DNA of 64,000 nt. It comes from Segatella copri. GTDB taxonomy: Bacteria; Bacteroidota; Bacteroidia; Bacteroidales; Bacteroidaceae. Position numbers and translations under genes: made by a program. Every line of letters begins with the position of its first letter. Position 1 is the first letter of the stretch. The notes below the pieces were generated by a model. It ran no database searches and had not been told where the DNA came from. It saw nothing but the letters and a program-made list of their open reading frames with translations. The stretch lies in assembly GCF_019249655.2 (NCBI RefSeq), contig NZ_CP137557.1:1886001-1950000 (forward strand), in the 5' to 3' direction. Below, piece after piece: positions 8,373 to 16,174 of this stretch.

Positions 8373-9842
8373 TTAGTCCTTCTGCAGAGGAACAGCGAAG
8401 TAAGCCTTCTTGCCGGTAGGCCATACGCCCTGGATGTAGAGCACTGGATCCTTGCTGGTAGAAGCACTCTTCACTGCTTTCTGCAGGTCGTCGAGTGATG
8501 TGATATTGTTGTCGTTGATGCGCTGGATGATGAATCCGCGTGATACGCCTGCGTCCTTCAGGGCACCGCTGTTTACCTTCATCACCTCTACACCATACTT
8601 GATGCTGAGCTGATTCTTCTGACTCTCGGTGATAGGGCGGAAGGTGCCGCCGAGCACGTCGAGGTCAGCACTCTTAATCACAGAAGTGTTGCCCTGGGCA
8701 TTCTTCAGGGTGATGGTCTTGGTGTTGGTCTTCTTGTTGCGCAGGTAGGTGATGCTCATCTTGTCGCCAGGGCGCTTGCCATTCAGTGACTCCTGCAACT
8801 CTGCCATCTTGGTCACCTTCTTGCCGTCTACCTTGGTGATGACGTCGCCTTCCTTCAGTCCGGCTGCTGCACCATTGCCGTCCTCATCTACCTTGGCAAT
8901 ATAAACACCCTCGTTGGTACCTAAGTCTACATCCTTGCCGTTCTCCTTCTGTGCATTGATGTAGTTGAGTACGTCGCTGCCTTGGATGCTCAGCATCACG
9001 CGCTGTACGCTGCCGTATTTCTTCAGGTCGTCTACCACCTTGTTCATGATAGAAGTAGGGATGGCAAAACCGTAACCTGCATAAGAACCGGTCTGGGAAT
9101 AGAGCATGGCGTTGATACCTACCAGTTCGCCCTGGGTGTTGACCAGTGCACCGCCCGAGTTGCCTGCGTTGATGGCAGCATCGGTTTGGATGAAGCTCTC
9201 TACGCCGTTAGCACCCAGCGAACGTGCCTTGGCAGAGATGATACCTGCGGTAACGGTGTTGTTCAGTCCGAATGGGTTGCCCACAGCGATGACCCATTCA
9301 CCCACCTTCACGTTGTCGCTGTTGGCGATAGGAAGGGTAGGAAGGTTCTTTCCGTCAATCTTGATCAGGGCAAGGTCGGTGGTCTTGTCGGTACCGATGA
9401 TGCGTGCTGAATATTCGCGGTTGTCGTTCAGGGTGACGGTCAGCTCGTCTGCACCTTCCACCACGTGGTTGTTGGTTACGATGTAGCCGTCTGCGCTGAT
9501 GATGACACCTGAACCTGTGGCCTCTCTCTTAGGAGTCTGCACCTGCTGCTTGCGTGTTCCGCCATTTCCCTGGCCAGGGTTTCCGAAGAATCCGAATGGG
9601 TCGAAGAAACCTCCGAACGGGTCGCTCTGCACATCCACGGTCTTCATCTTTGAATTCTGAACGTATTTGATATGTACCACGGCTGGCAGAGCCTTCTCTG
9701 CTGCGTAAGTCAAATCTACCGGTTGACCTGGTGCCTCAGCTGTTACGGCTGGTGAAGCGTTTACCTTCATAAATGCACCTGTTGAGAATGCCAGCGATCC
9801 TACGCATAGCACTGCCATTACATAATTAGTTACCTTTTTCAT
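8373..9842 (-). CDS. degQ: Periplasmic serine protease/chaperone HtrA (DegQ/DegP type)
   Basis: The 489-residue exported protease degrades or refolds misfolded envelope proteins. A signal peptide or membrane anchor occupies residues 1-30. The trypsin-like domain has catalytic His126 (VTNNHVVEGA), Asp156 (TTDLALIKI) and Ser229 (NAGNSGGALVN); two PDZ domains follow (about 300-400 and 400-489). Before the His there is a Gly/Phe-rich loop (DPFGGFFDPFGFFGNPGQGN), the position of the Q-linker or LA loop of DegQ/DegP. All catalytic residues are present. A sigma-54-like site lies about 70 bp upstream of the start, hinting at stress control. It has its own terminator, so it is probably monocistronic. 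Confidence 0.93.
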   Translation of the reverse strand: MKKVTNYVMAVLCVGSLAFSTGAFMKVNASPAVTAEAPGQPVDLTYAAEKALPAVVHIKYVQNSKMKTVDVQSDPFGGFFDPFGFFGNPGQGNGGTRKQQVQTPKREATGSGVIISADGYIVTNNHVVEGADELTVTLNDNREYSARIIGTDKTTDLALIKIDGKNLPTLPIANSDNVKVGEWVIAVGNPFGLNNTVTAGIISAKARSLGANGVESFIQTDAAINAGNSGGALVNTQGELVGINAMLYSQTGSYAGYGFAIPTSIMNKVVDDLKKYGSVQRVMLSIQGSDVLNYINAQKENGKDVDLGTNEGVYIAKVDEDGNGAAAGLKEGDVITKVDGKKVTKMAELQESLNGKRPGDKMSITYLRNKKTNTKTITLKNAQGNTSVIKSADLDVLGGTFRPITESQKNQLSIKYGVEVMKVNSGALKDAGVSRGFIIQRINDNNITSLDDLQKAVKSASTSKDPVLYIQGVWPTGKKAYFAVPLQKD

Positions 9843-10297
9843 GTTTCAATATCTTTTTTATTATTACTTTCGTTTTATTGTTACTTTCATTTTTATGTTA
9901 TAGCTTTCAGCCTAGCCAATAGTGTGCCAAACTTCCTGAGTCTGTCACTTCTGTCAGCCCTAGCCTCAGCTTTTCGGATGCAAATATAGAATCATTTTTT
10001 GATATACGGATAACTTTGTGCTAATTTTTATCCCGTTTTAACATTTGAAATTAACACTTTAACGGCTCTTAAACAAGAATAGTCCCATTTTTACAATTGT
10101 TTGCTACTTTTCTGAAGTTTTCTACTTCTGTATATGGAATTAAAATAGCACTAATTGTAAACGAATATAAAGAAGATTAGTAGAAAAGTAGTCAGAAATC
10201 CTTCTCAAATATCCTAATAACGGCAGTGAGAAGGCAAAGAAAAGCGAAAAGAGTTTAAAAACTTGGCAAAATTAGCGGTTAAGTCGAACTTTTTTGT
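9843..10297. other. Divergent intergenic region between degQ and the RNase P RNA
   Basis: No open reading frame worth calling lies here. The degQ side has a sigma-54-like site and, further out, a minus-strand TATATTTG box (9981-9988) without a -33 TTG. The middle holds unexplained inverted repeats: TTTACAATT/AATTGTAAA (10090 and 10153), CTACTTTTCT/AGAAAAGTAG (10104 and 10182) and CCTTCTCA/TGAGAAGG (10200 and 10227). Confidence 0.5.
9914..9930 (-). promoter_or_regulatory. Candidate sigma-54 promoter for degQ
   Basis: On the minus strand the sequence is TTGGCACACTATTGGCT: a full -24 box (TTGGCACA), four bases, then TGGCT at the -12 position where TTGCW is expected. The GG-to-GC spacing of 10 is exactly right. 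It would give a leader of about 60 nt. One mismatch in the -12 box keeps this tentative. Confidence 0.4.
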
Positions 10298-10305
10298 TAC
10301 CTTTG
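10298..10305 (+). promoter_or_regulatory. -7 box for the RNase P RNA
   Basis: TACCTTTG lies 11 bp before the RNA start. No TTG is seen at the usual -33 distance, so the promoter may depend on other contacts. Confidence 0.5.
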
Positions 10306-10315
10306 CAGTTCGAAA

Positions 10316-10740
10316 GCAGTGCTCCGGCTTGTCGCTGGCATTCCCTGATGGGGATGAAAGAGGAAAGTCCGGGCAGCAAAGGGCATCCCACTTCCGAAAA
10401 TAGAAGCTATTGGTGACAGTAGGTGTCGGTAGAAGAAAACAACCGCCCGAAACTTATTCCGTAGCGATGGAGCTTTCAGCATACGTCGTGGTTTAGTGTC
10501 GGGTAAGGGTGAGAAGGTGGTGTAAGAGACCACCAGCTGGCGGGTGATCGCCAGGCTGTGCCATCTGGGAGCTGTAAGCTCATGTAAACCGCAGATTGAG
10601 GGCGGCTCGTCCGATTGCCTTTGGGCTACTGTGGAGGGTAGAGTGCTTGAGCCCAGGGGTGACTCTGGGACTAGATAAATGACAGGCACCTGTTTCCTTT
10701 CTTGGGGCAGGTACAGAACTCGGCTTATAGGAGCACTGCT
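10316..10740 (+). ncRNA. rnpB: RNase P RNA (type A)
   Basis: This is the catalytic RNA of RNase P, which matures tRNA 5' ends. The ends pair (GCAGTGCTCC with GGAGCACTGC, stem P1). The conserved GAGGAAAGTCCGGGC block is present near the 5' end, and the matching 3' core contains ACAGAACTCGGCTTATAG. The roughly 425-nt length fits Bacteroidota type A RNAs. A T-rich run (TTCTTTCTTTTT) directly after the last stem acts as terminator. No protein-coding frame inside it should be annotated. Confidence 0.95.
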
Positions 10741-10830
10741 TTCTTTCTTTTTAGTTCTTTCCGCATCGCCTATATATATAATAATGTAGGATGCGATATT
10801 TCAAACGTTTTTAATATAACTAACAGGATT

Positions 10831-11268
10831 ATGAATCTCAGAGAACCGGAAAAGCAGATATTGGATGATTTTGAGCACAAGGTGACCAGCAAGATAGAGA
10901 AGTATGGTGCAAATGCCGACTTCCCTAAGTTCGAGAACTATGGCATTACCCGCATGGATTTGGACGACTATCTCTTCGATAAGCAGGCCATCCTCGATAT
11001 GGGTGGCTCCAAGCGCACCCAGCTCACGGTGGGCGGTTTCATCACCGTTATCCCAGTTTTAATTTTGTCTTGTTTCCCCGACAAGTCGCCTATCTATGAG
11101 AACGGCAAGGCCCTTACCACCGTCATTGCCCTCATCATCGGTCTGCTGCTTGCCTGCTTCTTCAAGGCTTTGCTTCAGATGATCATCGCCTACCGTGTGA
11201 ACAAGCACAAGGAAACCCAGATGGAGACCTTCATCAAGGCTGTGCTCTTCTATGAGCCGAAGGCATAG
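10831..11268 (+). CDS. Small predicted membrane protein, unknown function
   Basis: The 145-residue protein starts at ATG 10831 (MNLREPEKQILDDFEHKVTS); the frame continues upstream into RNase P RNA, so an earlier start is excluded. The first ~70 residues are hydrophilic. Two membrane helices follow (TVGGFITVIPVLILSCF and ALTTVIALIIGLLLACFFKA) and a charged C-terminus (NKHKETQMETFIK). The termini are probably cytoplasmic. I do not recognise a named family. It is followed 80 bp later by a YkvA-family gene on the same strand, across an AT-rich repeat spacer. Its cytosol-membrane topology is inferred only from hydrophobicity. Confidence 0.7.
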   Translation: MNLREPEKQILDDFEHKVTSKIEKYGANADFPKFENYGITRMDLDDYLFDKQAILDMGGSKRTQLTVGGFITVIPVLILSCFPDKSPIYENGKALTTVIALIIGLLLACFFKALLQMIIAYRVNKHKETQMETFIKAVLFYEPKA

Positions 11269-11301
11269 CCCATAGGAAGTCTTTCGGAAGCCTTCCCGAA
11301 A

Positions 11302-11348
11302 CTATAAACTATAAATTATTAATTATTAATTATTAATTATAAATTAAC
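11302..11348. repeat. AT-rich intergenic repeat (TTAATTA units)
   Basis: The spacer reads ACTATAAACTATAAATTATT and then TTAATTA four times in a row. A related spacer (ACTATAAACTCTTAATTC) lies between the helicase and lptF/G genes near 39.84 kb. Confidence 0.7.
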
Positions 11349-11759
11349 ATGACTTTACCAGACTTTATGGCTTATAAGGACAAGTTCACTCAGAGTGCAT
11401 TTGTCGAGAAGATTTCGCACGTGGCTAAGCGTGCAGGTGCCAAGATGGTTTATGCAGCCCTCATTCTCTATTATACATTAGAGAGCGACAAGGTGGCGCT
11501 GAGAGACAAGGCGATGATTATAGGAGCCCTGGGCTACCTCATCAGTCCGCTGGATGTCATCCCCGATGCCATTCCTATCGCCGGCTTGGGCGACGACCTT
11601 GCTGTGCTGCTTTTCGTGCTCAAGAAGGTTTGGGGCGATGTTTCAGAAGATGCCAAGCAGAAAGCCTACAGCAAGCTTTCGCAATGGTTTGATGAGGATG
11701 AGCTGCCTAAGGAGGCAGATGACCTCTTCAAGGAGAAACCTGAAGATACACCGGTATAA
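11349..11759 (+). CDS. YkvA/DUF1232-family membrane protein
   Basis: The 136-residue product carries the DUF1232 signature GALGYLISPLDVIPDAIPIA followed by GLGDDLAVLLFVLKKVW, a pair of membrane-associated helices, preceded by an amphipathic N-terminus (FVEKISHVAKRAGAKMVYAA) and followed by an acidic tail (DEDELPKEADDLFKEKPEDT). Members are small inner-membrane proteins of unknown role found across bacteria and plants. The start directly follows an AT-rich spacer. The gene is convergent with gdhA and the two share a strong terminator. Confidence 0.88.
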   Translation: MTLPDFMAYKDKFTQSAFVEKISHVAKRAGAKMVYAALILYYTLESDKVALRDKAMIIGALGYLISPLDVIPDAIPIAGLGDDLAVLLFVLKKVWGDVSEDAKQKAYSKLSQWFDEDELPKEADDLFKEKPEDTPV

Positions 11760-11783
11760 ATAATCGATGTTTATCATAGCAAA

Positions 11784-11815
11784 AGAGGGCAATCCGGAAA
11801 TTCGGATTGCCCTCT
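11784..11815. terminator. Bidirectional terminator between the ykvA-like gene and gdhA
   Basis: The perfect 13-bp stem AGAGGGCAATCCG/CGGATTGCCCTCT is flanked by A and T runs. Its core GGGCAATCC also occurs in the terminator at 5.2 kb. Confidence 0.85.
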
Positions 11816-11850
11816 TTCTATATCATAACCAAGTTGGTAGTCTTCTTGAA

Positions 11851-13185
11851 TTAAACGATGCCCTGAGCCATCATAGCCTTAGCTACCTTCAGGAAACCAG
11901 CTACGTTAGCACCCTTTACGTAGTTAACGTAACCATCATTCTCTGTACCATACTTCACACAGTTAGCGTGAATATTGTTCATGATGTCGTGAAGCTTGGC
12001 ATCAACCTCCTCACGAGACCACTTCAGGCGCTCTGAGTTCTGGCTCATCTCAAGACCAGAAACAGCCACACCACCAGCGTTGGCAGCCTTACCTGGAGCG
12101 TAGAGAATCTTAGCATCCTGGAATACCTTGATAGCCTCTGGAGTAGTAGGCATGTTAGCACCCTCGCTTACAGCGAATACACCGTTGGCGATGAGAGCCT
12201 TGGCAGCCTCCTCGTTAATCTCGTTCTGAGTTGCAGATGGAAGAGCGATATCAGCCTTTTCGAACCAAGGCTTAGCACCCTCTACATACTTCACGCCATA
12301 TTTCTCAGCATACTCCTTGATACGGCCACGCTCTACGTTCTTCAACTCCATGATGTAGTCGAGCTTCTCGCGGTCGATACCATCTGGGTCGTAGATGTAA
12401 CCATCAGAGTCTGAACATGTAACAGGCTTAGCACCCAACTGGAGCAACTTCTCCATAGTGTACTGAGCAACGTTACCAGAACCAGAAACCAATACAGTCT
12501 TGCCCTTGATGTCGATGCCCTTGGTAGCGAGCATGTTGCAGAGGAAGTAAACGTTACCGTAACCAGTAGCCTCAGGACGGATCAAAGAACCACCGAACTC
12601 CTGACCCTTACCGGTCAATACACCCTGGAACTGGTGAGTCAACTTCTTGTACATACCGAAGAGGTAACCTACCTCGCGGCCGCCTACACCGATGTCACCA
12701 GCTGGAACATCCTCGTCTGGACCCATGTGACGATAGAGCTCAGTCATGAAAGCCTGGCAGAAACGCATTACCTCGTTGTTGCTCTTGCCACGTGGAGAGA
12801 AGTCAGAACCACCCTTGGCACCACCCATAGGCAGAGTTGTTAGAGAGTTCTTGAATGTCTGCTCGAAAGCTAAGAACTTCAGGATACCCAAGTTCACAGA
12901 CTTGTGGTAGCGAAGACCTCCCTTGTAAGGGCCGATCACGTTGTTGTGCTGAACGCGGTAACCCATGTTAGTCTGTACGTTACCCTTATCATCAACCCAA
13001 GATACACGGAACTGAATGATGCGGTCTGGGATGCAGAGACGCTCGATGAGGTTTGCCTTCTCAAACTCAGGGTGCTTGTTGTACTCTTCCTCGATAGTAC
13101 CGAGAACCTGACTAACTGCCTGGATGTACTCAGGCTCGTTTGGGAATCTTCTTTGGAGATTCGCGATTACTTCAGATGCTTTCAT
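11851..13185 (-). CDS. gdhA: NADP-type glutamate dehydrogenase
   Basis: The 444-residue enzyme interconverts 2-oxoglutarate plus ammonia and glutamate, the main ammonia-assimilation route in many gut Bacteroidales. The substrate domain has PMGGAKGGSDFSPRGKSNNE, with catalytic Lys in GGAKGG, and PAGDIGVGGREVGYLFG. The Rossmann domain has VSGSGNVAQYTMEKLL followed by CSDSDGYIYD, as in hexameric biosynthetic GDHs. Length is normal. I start at the ATG at 13185 (MKASEVIANLQRR); an earlier in-frame codon at 13239 lies within the promoter and would add 18 basic residues. It has a near-consensus promoter and a terminator of its own. Confidence 0.95.
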   Translation of the reverse strand: MKASEVIANLQRRFPNEPEYIQAVSQVLGTIEEEYNKHPEFEKANLIERLCIPDRIIQFRVSWVDDKGNVQTNMGYRVQHNNVIGPYKGGLRYHKSVNLGILKFLAFEQTFKNSLTTLPMGGAKGGSDFSPRGKSNNEVMRFCQAFMTELYRHMGPDEDVPAGDIGVGGREVGYLFGMYKKLTHQFQGVLTGKGQEFGGSLIRPEATGYGNVYFLCNMLATKGIDIKGKTVLVSGSGNVAQYTMEKLLQLGAKPVTCSDSDGYIYDPDGIDREKLDYIMELKNVERGRIKEYAEKYGVKYVEGAKPWFEKADIALPSATQNEINEEAAKALIANGVFAVSEGANMPTTPEAIKVFQDAKILYAPGKAANAGGVAVSGLEMSQNSERLKWSREEVDAKLHDIMNNIHANCVKYGTENDGYVNYVKGANVAGFLKVAKAMMAQGIV

Positions 13186-13236
13186 AATCTTTAATCTTTT
13201 ATTGTGTTTAAATTCTTGTTTTCTATTTTCTGTTTG

Positions 13237-13267
13237 CAAAGGTATAGATTTTTATTGAAATAACCAA
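13237..13267 (-). promoter_or_regulatory. gdhA promoter
   Basis: Minus strand: TTG, 20 bp, TACCTTTG. The leader to the chosen start is about 45 nt. Confidence 0.75.
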
Positions 13268-13455
13268 CAAAAAGAAAGAAAAAATGAAGAAAATGTAGAA
13301 AAAAGATATTCTTTTAACTTTTTCTAATAGTTAATGTAGTATAATTGTATGCGTACACATTATTATATATAAGATAAAACGGGTAGAAAACTGTCTGCAA
13401 AGCAATGGTTGGAAAAATAAATGGTAAGTAAAAAGCGTTTTTCTCTATCTTTTTG

Positions 13456-13486
13456 TTGGCGTTCTTATATTTTTTTCGTATCTTTG
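13456..13486 (+). promoter_or_regulatory. Consensus promoter reading into a broken gene
   Basis: TTG, 20 bp, TATCTTTG is a perfect housekeeping promoter. It points at the short orphan reading frame starting at 13549, which is cut off after about 27 codons, so the promoter now transcribes antisense to the VirE remnant. Confidence 0.7.
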
Positions 13487-13524
13487 CAGGGTGTAAGGAA
13501 CTCCACGAAGGAGATTTCTTCATG

Positions 13525-14514
13525 CTACATTCTAATATTATAAAGATTATGCCAAGAGCAACTGGACCGATAGGTTACATAGAGCACCGATCTCCGAAGA
13601 AAGACGAGACTGGCAAGTATTTGATTCATCCTGTTGCTGGTGCCGGTAAACGAAGCCGAGCGGGGCAGCCGGTTGAAGTTCTCCTTGTCCAGCTCGTCGT
13701 CATTGATGATGGCAAATTCTACTATCTTTCTCTGAGCATTTCCCTTTTGGTTGAGCGAGAAATCATCTGTGTAGTAATCTCTTAGCTCGTTGGATAATAA
13801 ACTTCTGAGAAAAGTACTCTTATGCAGTCCCTGTGTCGTTGAAACCAGGGTGAGCATTACGCTGTTGGCATGTTTCTCGTCGTATCCTGCCATCTGCGCC
13901 ACCATGGCACGTAGCCAGATTCTTCCCATTTTCTGGCAATAGTCCGACGGGTTGATGCGGCGAAGGAAGTCACCGATTCTGTCCTTTCCGTCCCAGGTTC
14001 CTCTCACTTTGTCGATATAGCTGCGGATAGGATGATAGGGGTGGGCGTACTTCGACTTGATGAGTCGCTCTACGAAGTGGTCACGCACGAAGATGCCTGC
14101 CTCCTGCACCTCGATGGCAATGGTGTTGATGGCATACTTGTCGATGATTTCGAAGTCATGCTTGATTTTGCCTTCTGAATCATATTCTTCTGTCTTCACC
14201 ATTCCTTTTTCTTCATCATTCTTCTTTCGATATTCGAAAACATCGGTGATGACATTATATCGGAACTCATAGTTCTCCAGCAACCATTTCTGCATATCCG
14301 TGATGGGGCGCAGGTAGTTGCGGCTGCGTTTCTTGTACTGAGCCTCTTCGTCGGCCTCTTCCTGTTCCTTCTCCTTTTTGAAGACGTCCTTCTGTTTCTG
14401 AAGGTTGTCTTTTTCCTGCTGGAGTTTTTCTTTCAGCAGATCATTCTGCTTTTCGAGCGCTGCGACATACTGGGTATCGTCAATCAGTCTCTTCAGTGTT
14501 TTTCTAATGTTCAT
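13525..14514 (-). pseudogene. Truncated VirE-like (virulence-associated E) primase/helicase-type protein
   Basis: The readable 329 residues begin with a charged coiled coil (about 20-70) and continue as a VirE-type P-loop protein found on Bacteroidota mobile elements: WDGKDRIGDFLRRINPSDYC, a Walker-A-like STTQGLHKSTFLRSLLS, and IINDDELDK. After DKENFNR the sequence jumps directly to LPRSASFTGTSNR, skipping the ~30 residues normally between them, and then runs into unrelated codons (ILASLVFLRR onwards) that are the complement of a foreign promoter. The C-terminal arginine-finger part is missing. I therefore call it a remnant of an integrated element. Confidence 0.7.
13549..13635 (+). pseudogene. 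5' stub of a truncated gene, possibly an HU-like DNA-binding protein
   Basis: About 27 codons starting MPRATGPIGYIEHRSPKKDE look like a genuine N-terminus behind a perfect promoter. At about 13628 the sequence turns into the reverse complement of the VirE-like gene, so the rest has been lost. In Bacteroidota, VirE-type genes often neighbour HU-like proteins, which makes that a plausible but unproven identity for this stub. The frame runs on to 13785 through antisense VirE sequence and is not meaningful there. Confidence 0.4.
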
Positions 14515-14930
14515 GTGTTATTACCATTAGTTTATACTTAAAGTTTTATATCGTTGCAAAGATACAACAATAATTCATCGTTTGCAACACTTTCATCGAT
14601 AAATGTTGCAATAAACCCAAGGGGAACAAAGAGGGTTTCCTTGAGGGAGTAATAGCCTACATCTGAAGGCATTACCCCTCCTTTTTTTCCTATCTCTTTC
14701 TCCCTCAGGTAAGGGTTTCTTCTCCCTGTAGTATATGTTCCTTCGTTTACTCTTATTGAAAGCGGCGAGAAATGTCATTGATGAAAAATGCCTTCACACT
14801 TAAGCGGATGAATATCAGAAGATTGCTGGTGATGTGAAAGGAAAATGAAAAATAAATAAAATAAGGGTGTATCAGAAACCATGAAGCTTTCTGATACACC
14901 CTTGTTTTATTCTCTTCTATTTATATTTCT
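14515..14930. other. Intergenic region with a strong hairpin
   Basis: I see no gene here. The notable element is the 16-bp perfect inverted repeat at 14863-14878/14888-14903 (AAGGGTGTATCAGAAA and its complement), 27 bp after the Rpn-gene stop; it probably terminates that gene and works in both directions. Confidence 0.6.
14863..14903 (-). terminator. Terminator of the Rpn-family pseudogene
   Basis: A 16-bp perfect stem with a 9-nt loop, followed on the minus strand by a T-rich stretch (TATTTTATTTATTTTTC). Confidence 0.7.
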
Positions 14931-15818
14931 TTAATTGATTTTGCTGATTTGCTCAGGTGAAAGACCAGTATATTTCATAACAAGTTCTTTCGACATACCA
15001 TCAGCAAGCATACGCTGTGCAGCATTTATATTTGCCTCATTAGAGCCTTCAGCTCTTCCTTCAGCTCTTCCTTTTGCCATACCTTCGGCTCTGGCTTCTG
15101 ATTCTGCGGCAGCCATGCATGCCAAATTATCGCGAGCAATCCAAAGACTGTTCTCGTAGGCTTCCCATTCTTTCTTCGAGAGTCTGTGACTGTCGGCATA
15201 TTCCTCAAGTTTCTCGAAAATCTTCTTTTGTGCCGTCCAAGGCATTCTTGTTAATGCTTCCATATGAGTCAATACATAAATCCATTTATCAAAATCACTC
15301 TCACATTCCTCTGGCTCTTTTTTGAAAAGAGGCAGGGCCAAGTAGATGAAGCGAAGCTTGTTGGAAGCTTGCTCTTTGCTCTCCTTATCTGCCAATATGA
15401 TGTCTGTTCTGAACTTGTTTACTTCGCCTGCCTTTGGCATATAGTTCATGAAGCAAACTGTGTATATCGGCAGAAACTTATAGGCATCCTGATTCTCTGT
15501 CTTGCCCTTATCTACCTGTTCCAGAATACTTCTGCAGGCATAGCAGATGGAGCGGTCCAGAAAATTGGGTTGCCACTTGTTCTGCATTTCCAGGATGAAT
15601 CGCTCGCCAGTGTCGGTTTCGCAGAAAACATCGTAGATAATGCCTCGCTGATCTTTGGTCTGGGGCAATTGCTCCTTGTCTTTGAATACTACGTCCTTGA
15701 CGTGGAGCTATCCCTCCAGCAGATCGTTGAGAAAGCTAATCAGCAAATCCTTGCTGAATTCTTGACCGAAGAGGCGCTTGAAGCCCCAATCGGTGAAGGG
15801 GTTGATGTACTTTGCCAT
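14931..15818 (-). pseudogene. Rpn/YhgA-like PD-(D/E)XK nuclease-family gene with an in-frame stop
   Basis: Reading from ATG 15818 gives MAKYINPFTDWGFKRLFGQE, the typical N-terminus of the Rpn recombination-promoting nuclease/putative transposase family. Codon 37 is TAG (15708-15710), where family members have a sense codon (SFLNDLLEG, stop, LHVKDVVF). The same frame then continues for 259 codons with nuclease-like DVFCETDTGERFILEMQNKW and the repetitive EGMAKGRAEGRAEGSN helix before the C-terminal KYTGLSPEQISKI. The single nonsense change suggests recent inactivation, strain polymorphism or a sequencing error. Restart from a TTG near 15668 would lose the first catalytic residues. Confidence 0.8.
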
Positions 15819-15941
15819 CTTGTTAGATTTTAATTGTTCTTAAATCTGATGACAAAGATACGTTGTTTTTTTGTAAACTCCAAATATTTAATCGATTTTT
15901 GCATAAATAATCGAAAAATTATAAATACGCTGTTGTTCTCC

Positions 15942-16173
15942 TTATTCCAATCCCCACATATCATTCAGCATACTAATAGCTGACTCCGAACGGAATACAT
16001 GATTGCGGAAGGTGATGATGCCTTTGGGGGCAAGGTGGTCATCGAAGGAATTGACCAGGAAATCTGCTTCGAGCAGAATGCGATAATCGAGGCTGGTTAC
16101 ATCCTTATAAGTATGATGATGAGCAATGAGCCAGCAGATTCTTTCTGTCTGCGTGGCGCATCGCCACCATCAC
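15942..16173 (-). pseudogene. Truncated, internally deleted copy of the HD-domain gene
   Basis: This stretch is close to identical with the 3' part of the intact HD-domain gene at 31334-31843, including the last residues DMWGLE and stop. After about 210 bp it jumps (around 16154) to a segment matching that gene's 5' part (GTGGCGCATCGCCACCATC), deleting about 230 bp including the HD motif. Homology stops at 16173, where TonB-receptor sequence begins. There is no start codon, so it is not functional. Confidence 0.85.
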
Positions 16174-16174
16174 A

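Noticed and set aside
10297..10689. Open frame antisense to the RNase P RNA
   Set aside because: Lies in a structured RNA gene; any frame here is accidental.
14593..14778. 61-codon minus-strand frame before the VirE remnant
   Set aside because: Basic, low-complexity sequence with no promoter or family resemblance.
14931..15818. Insertion sequence
   Set aside because: The Rpn family is sometimes labelled transposase, but I see no terminal inverted repeats or target duplications here.
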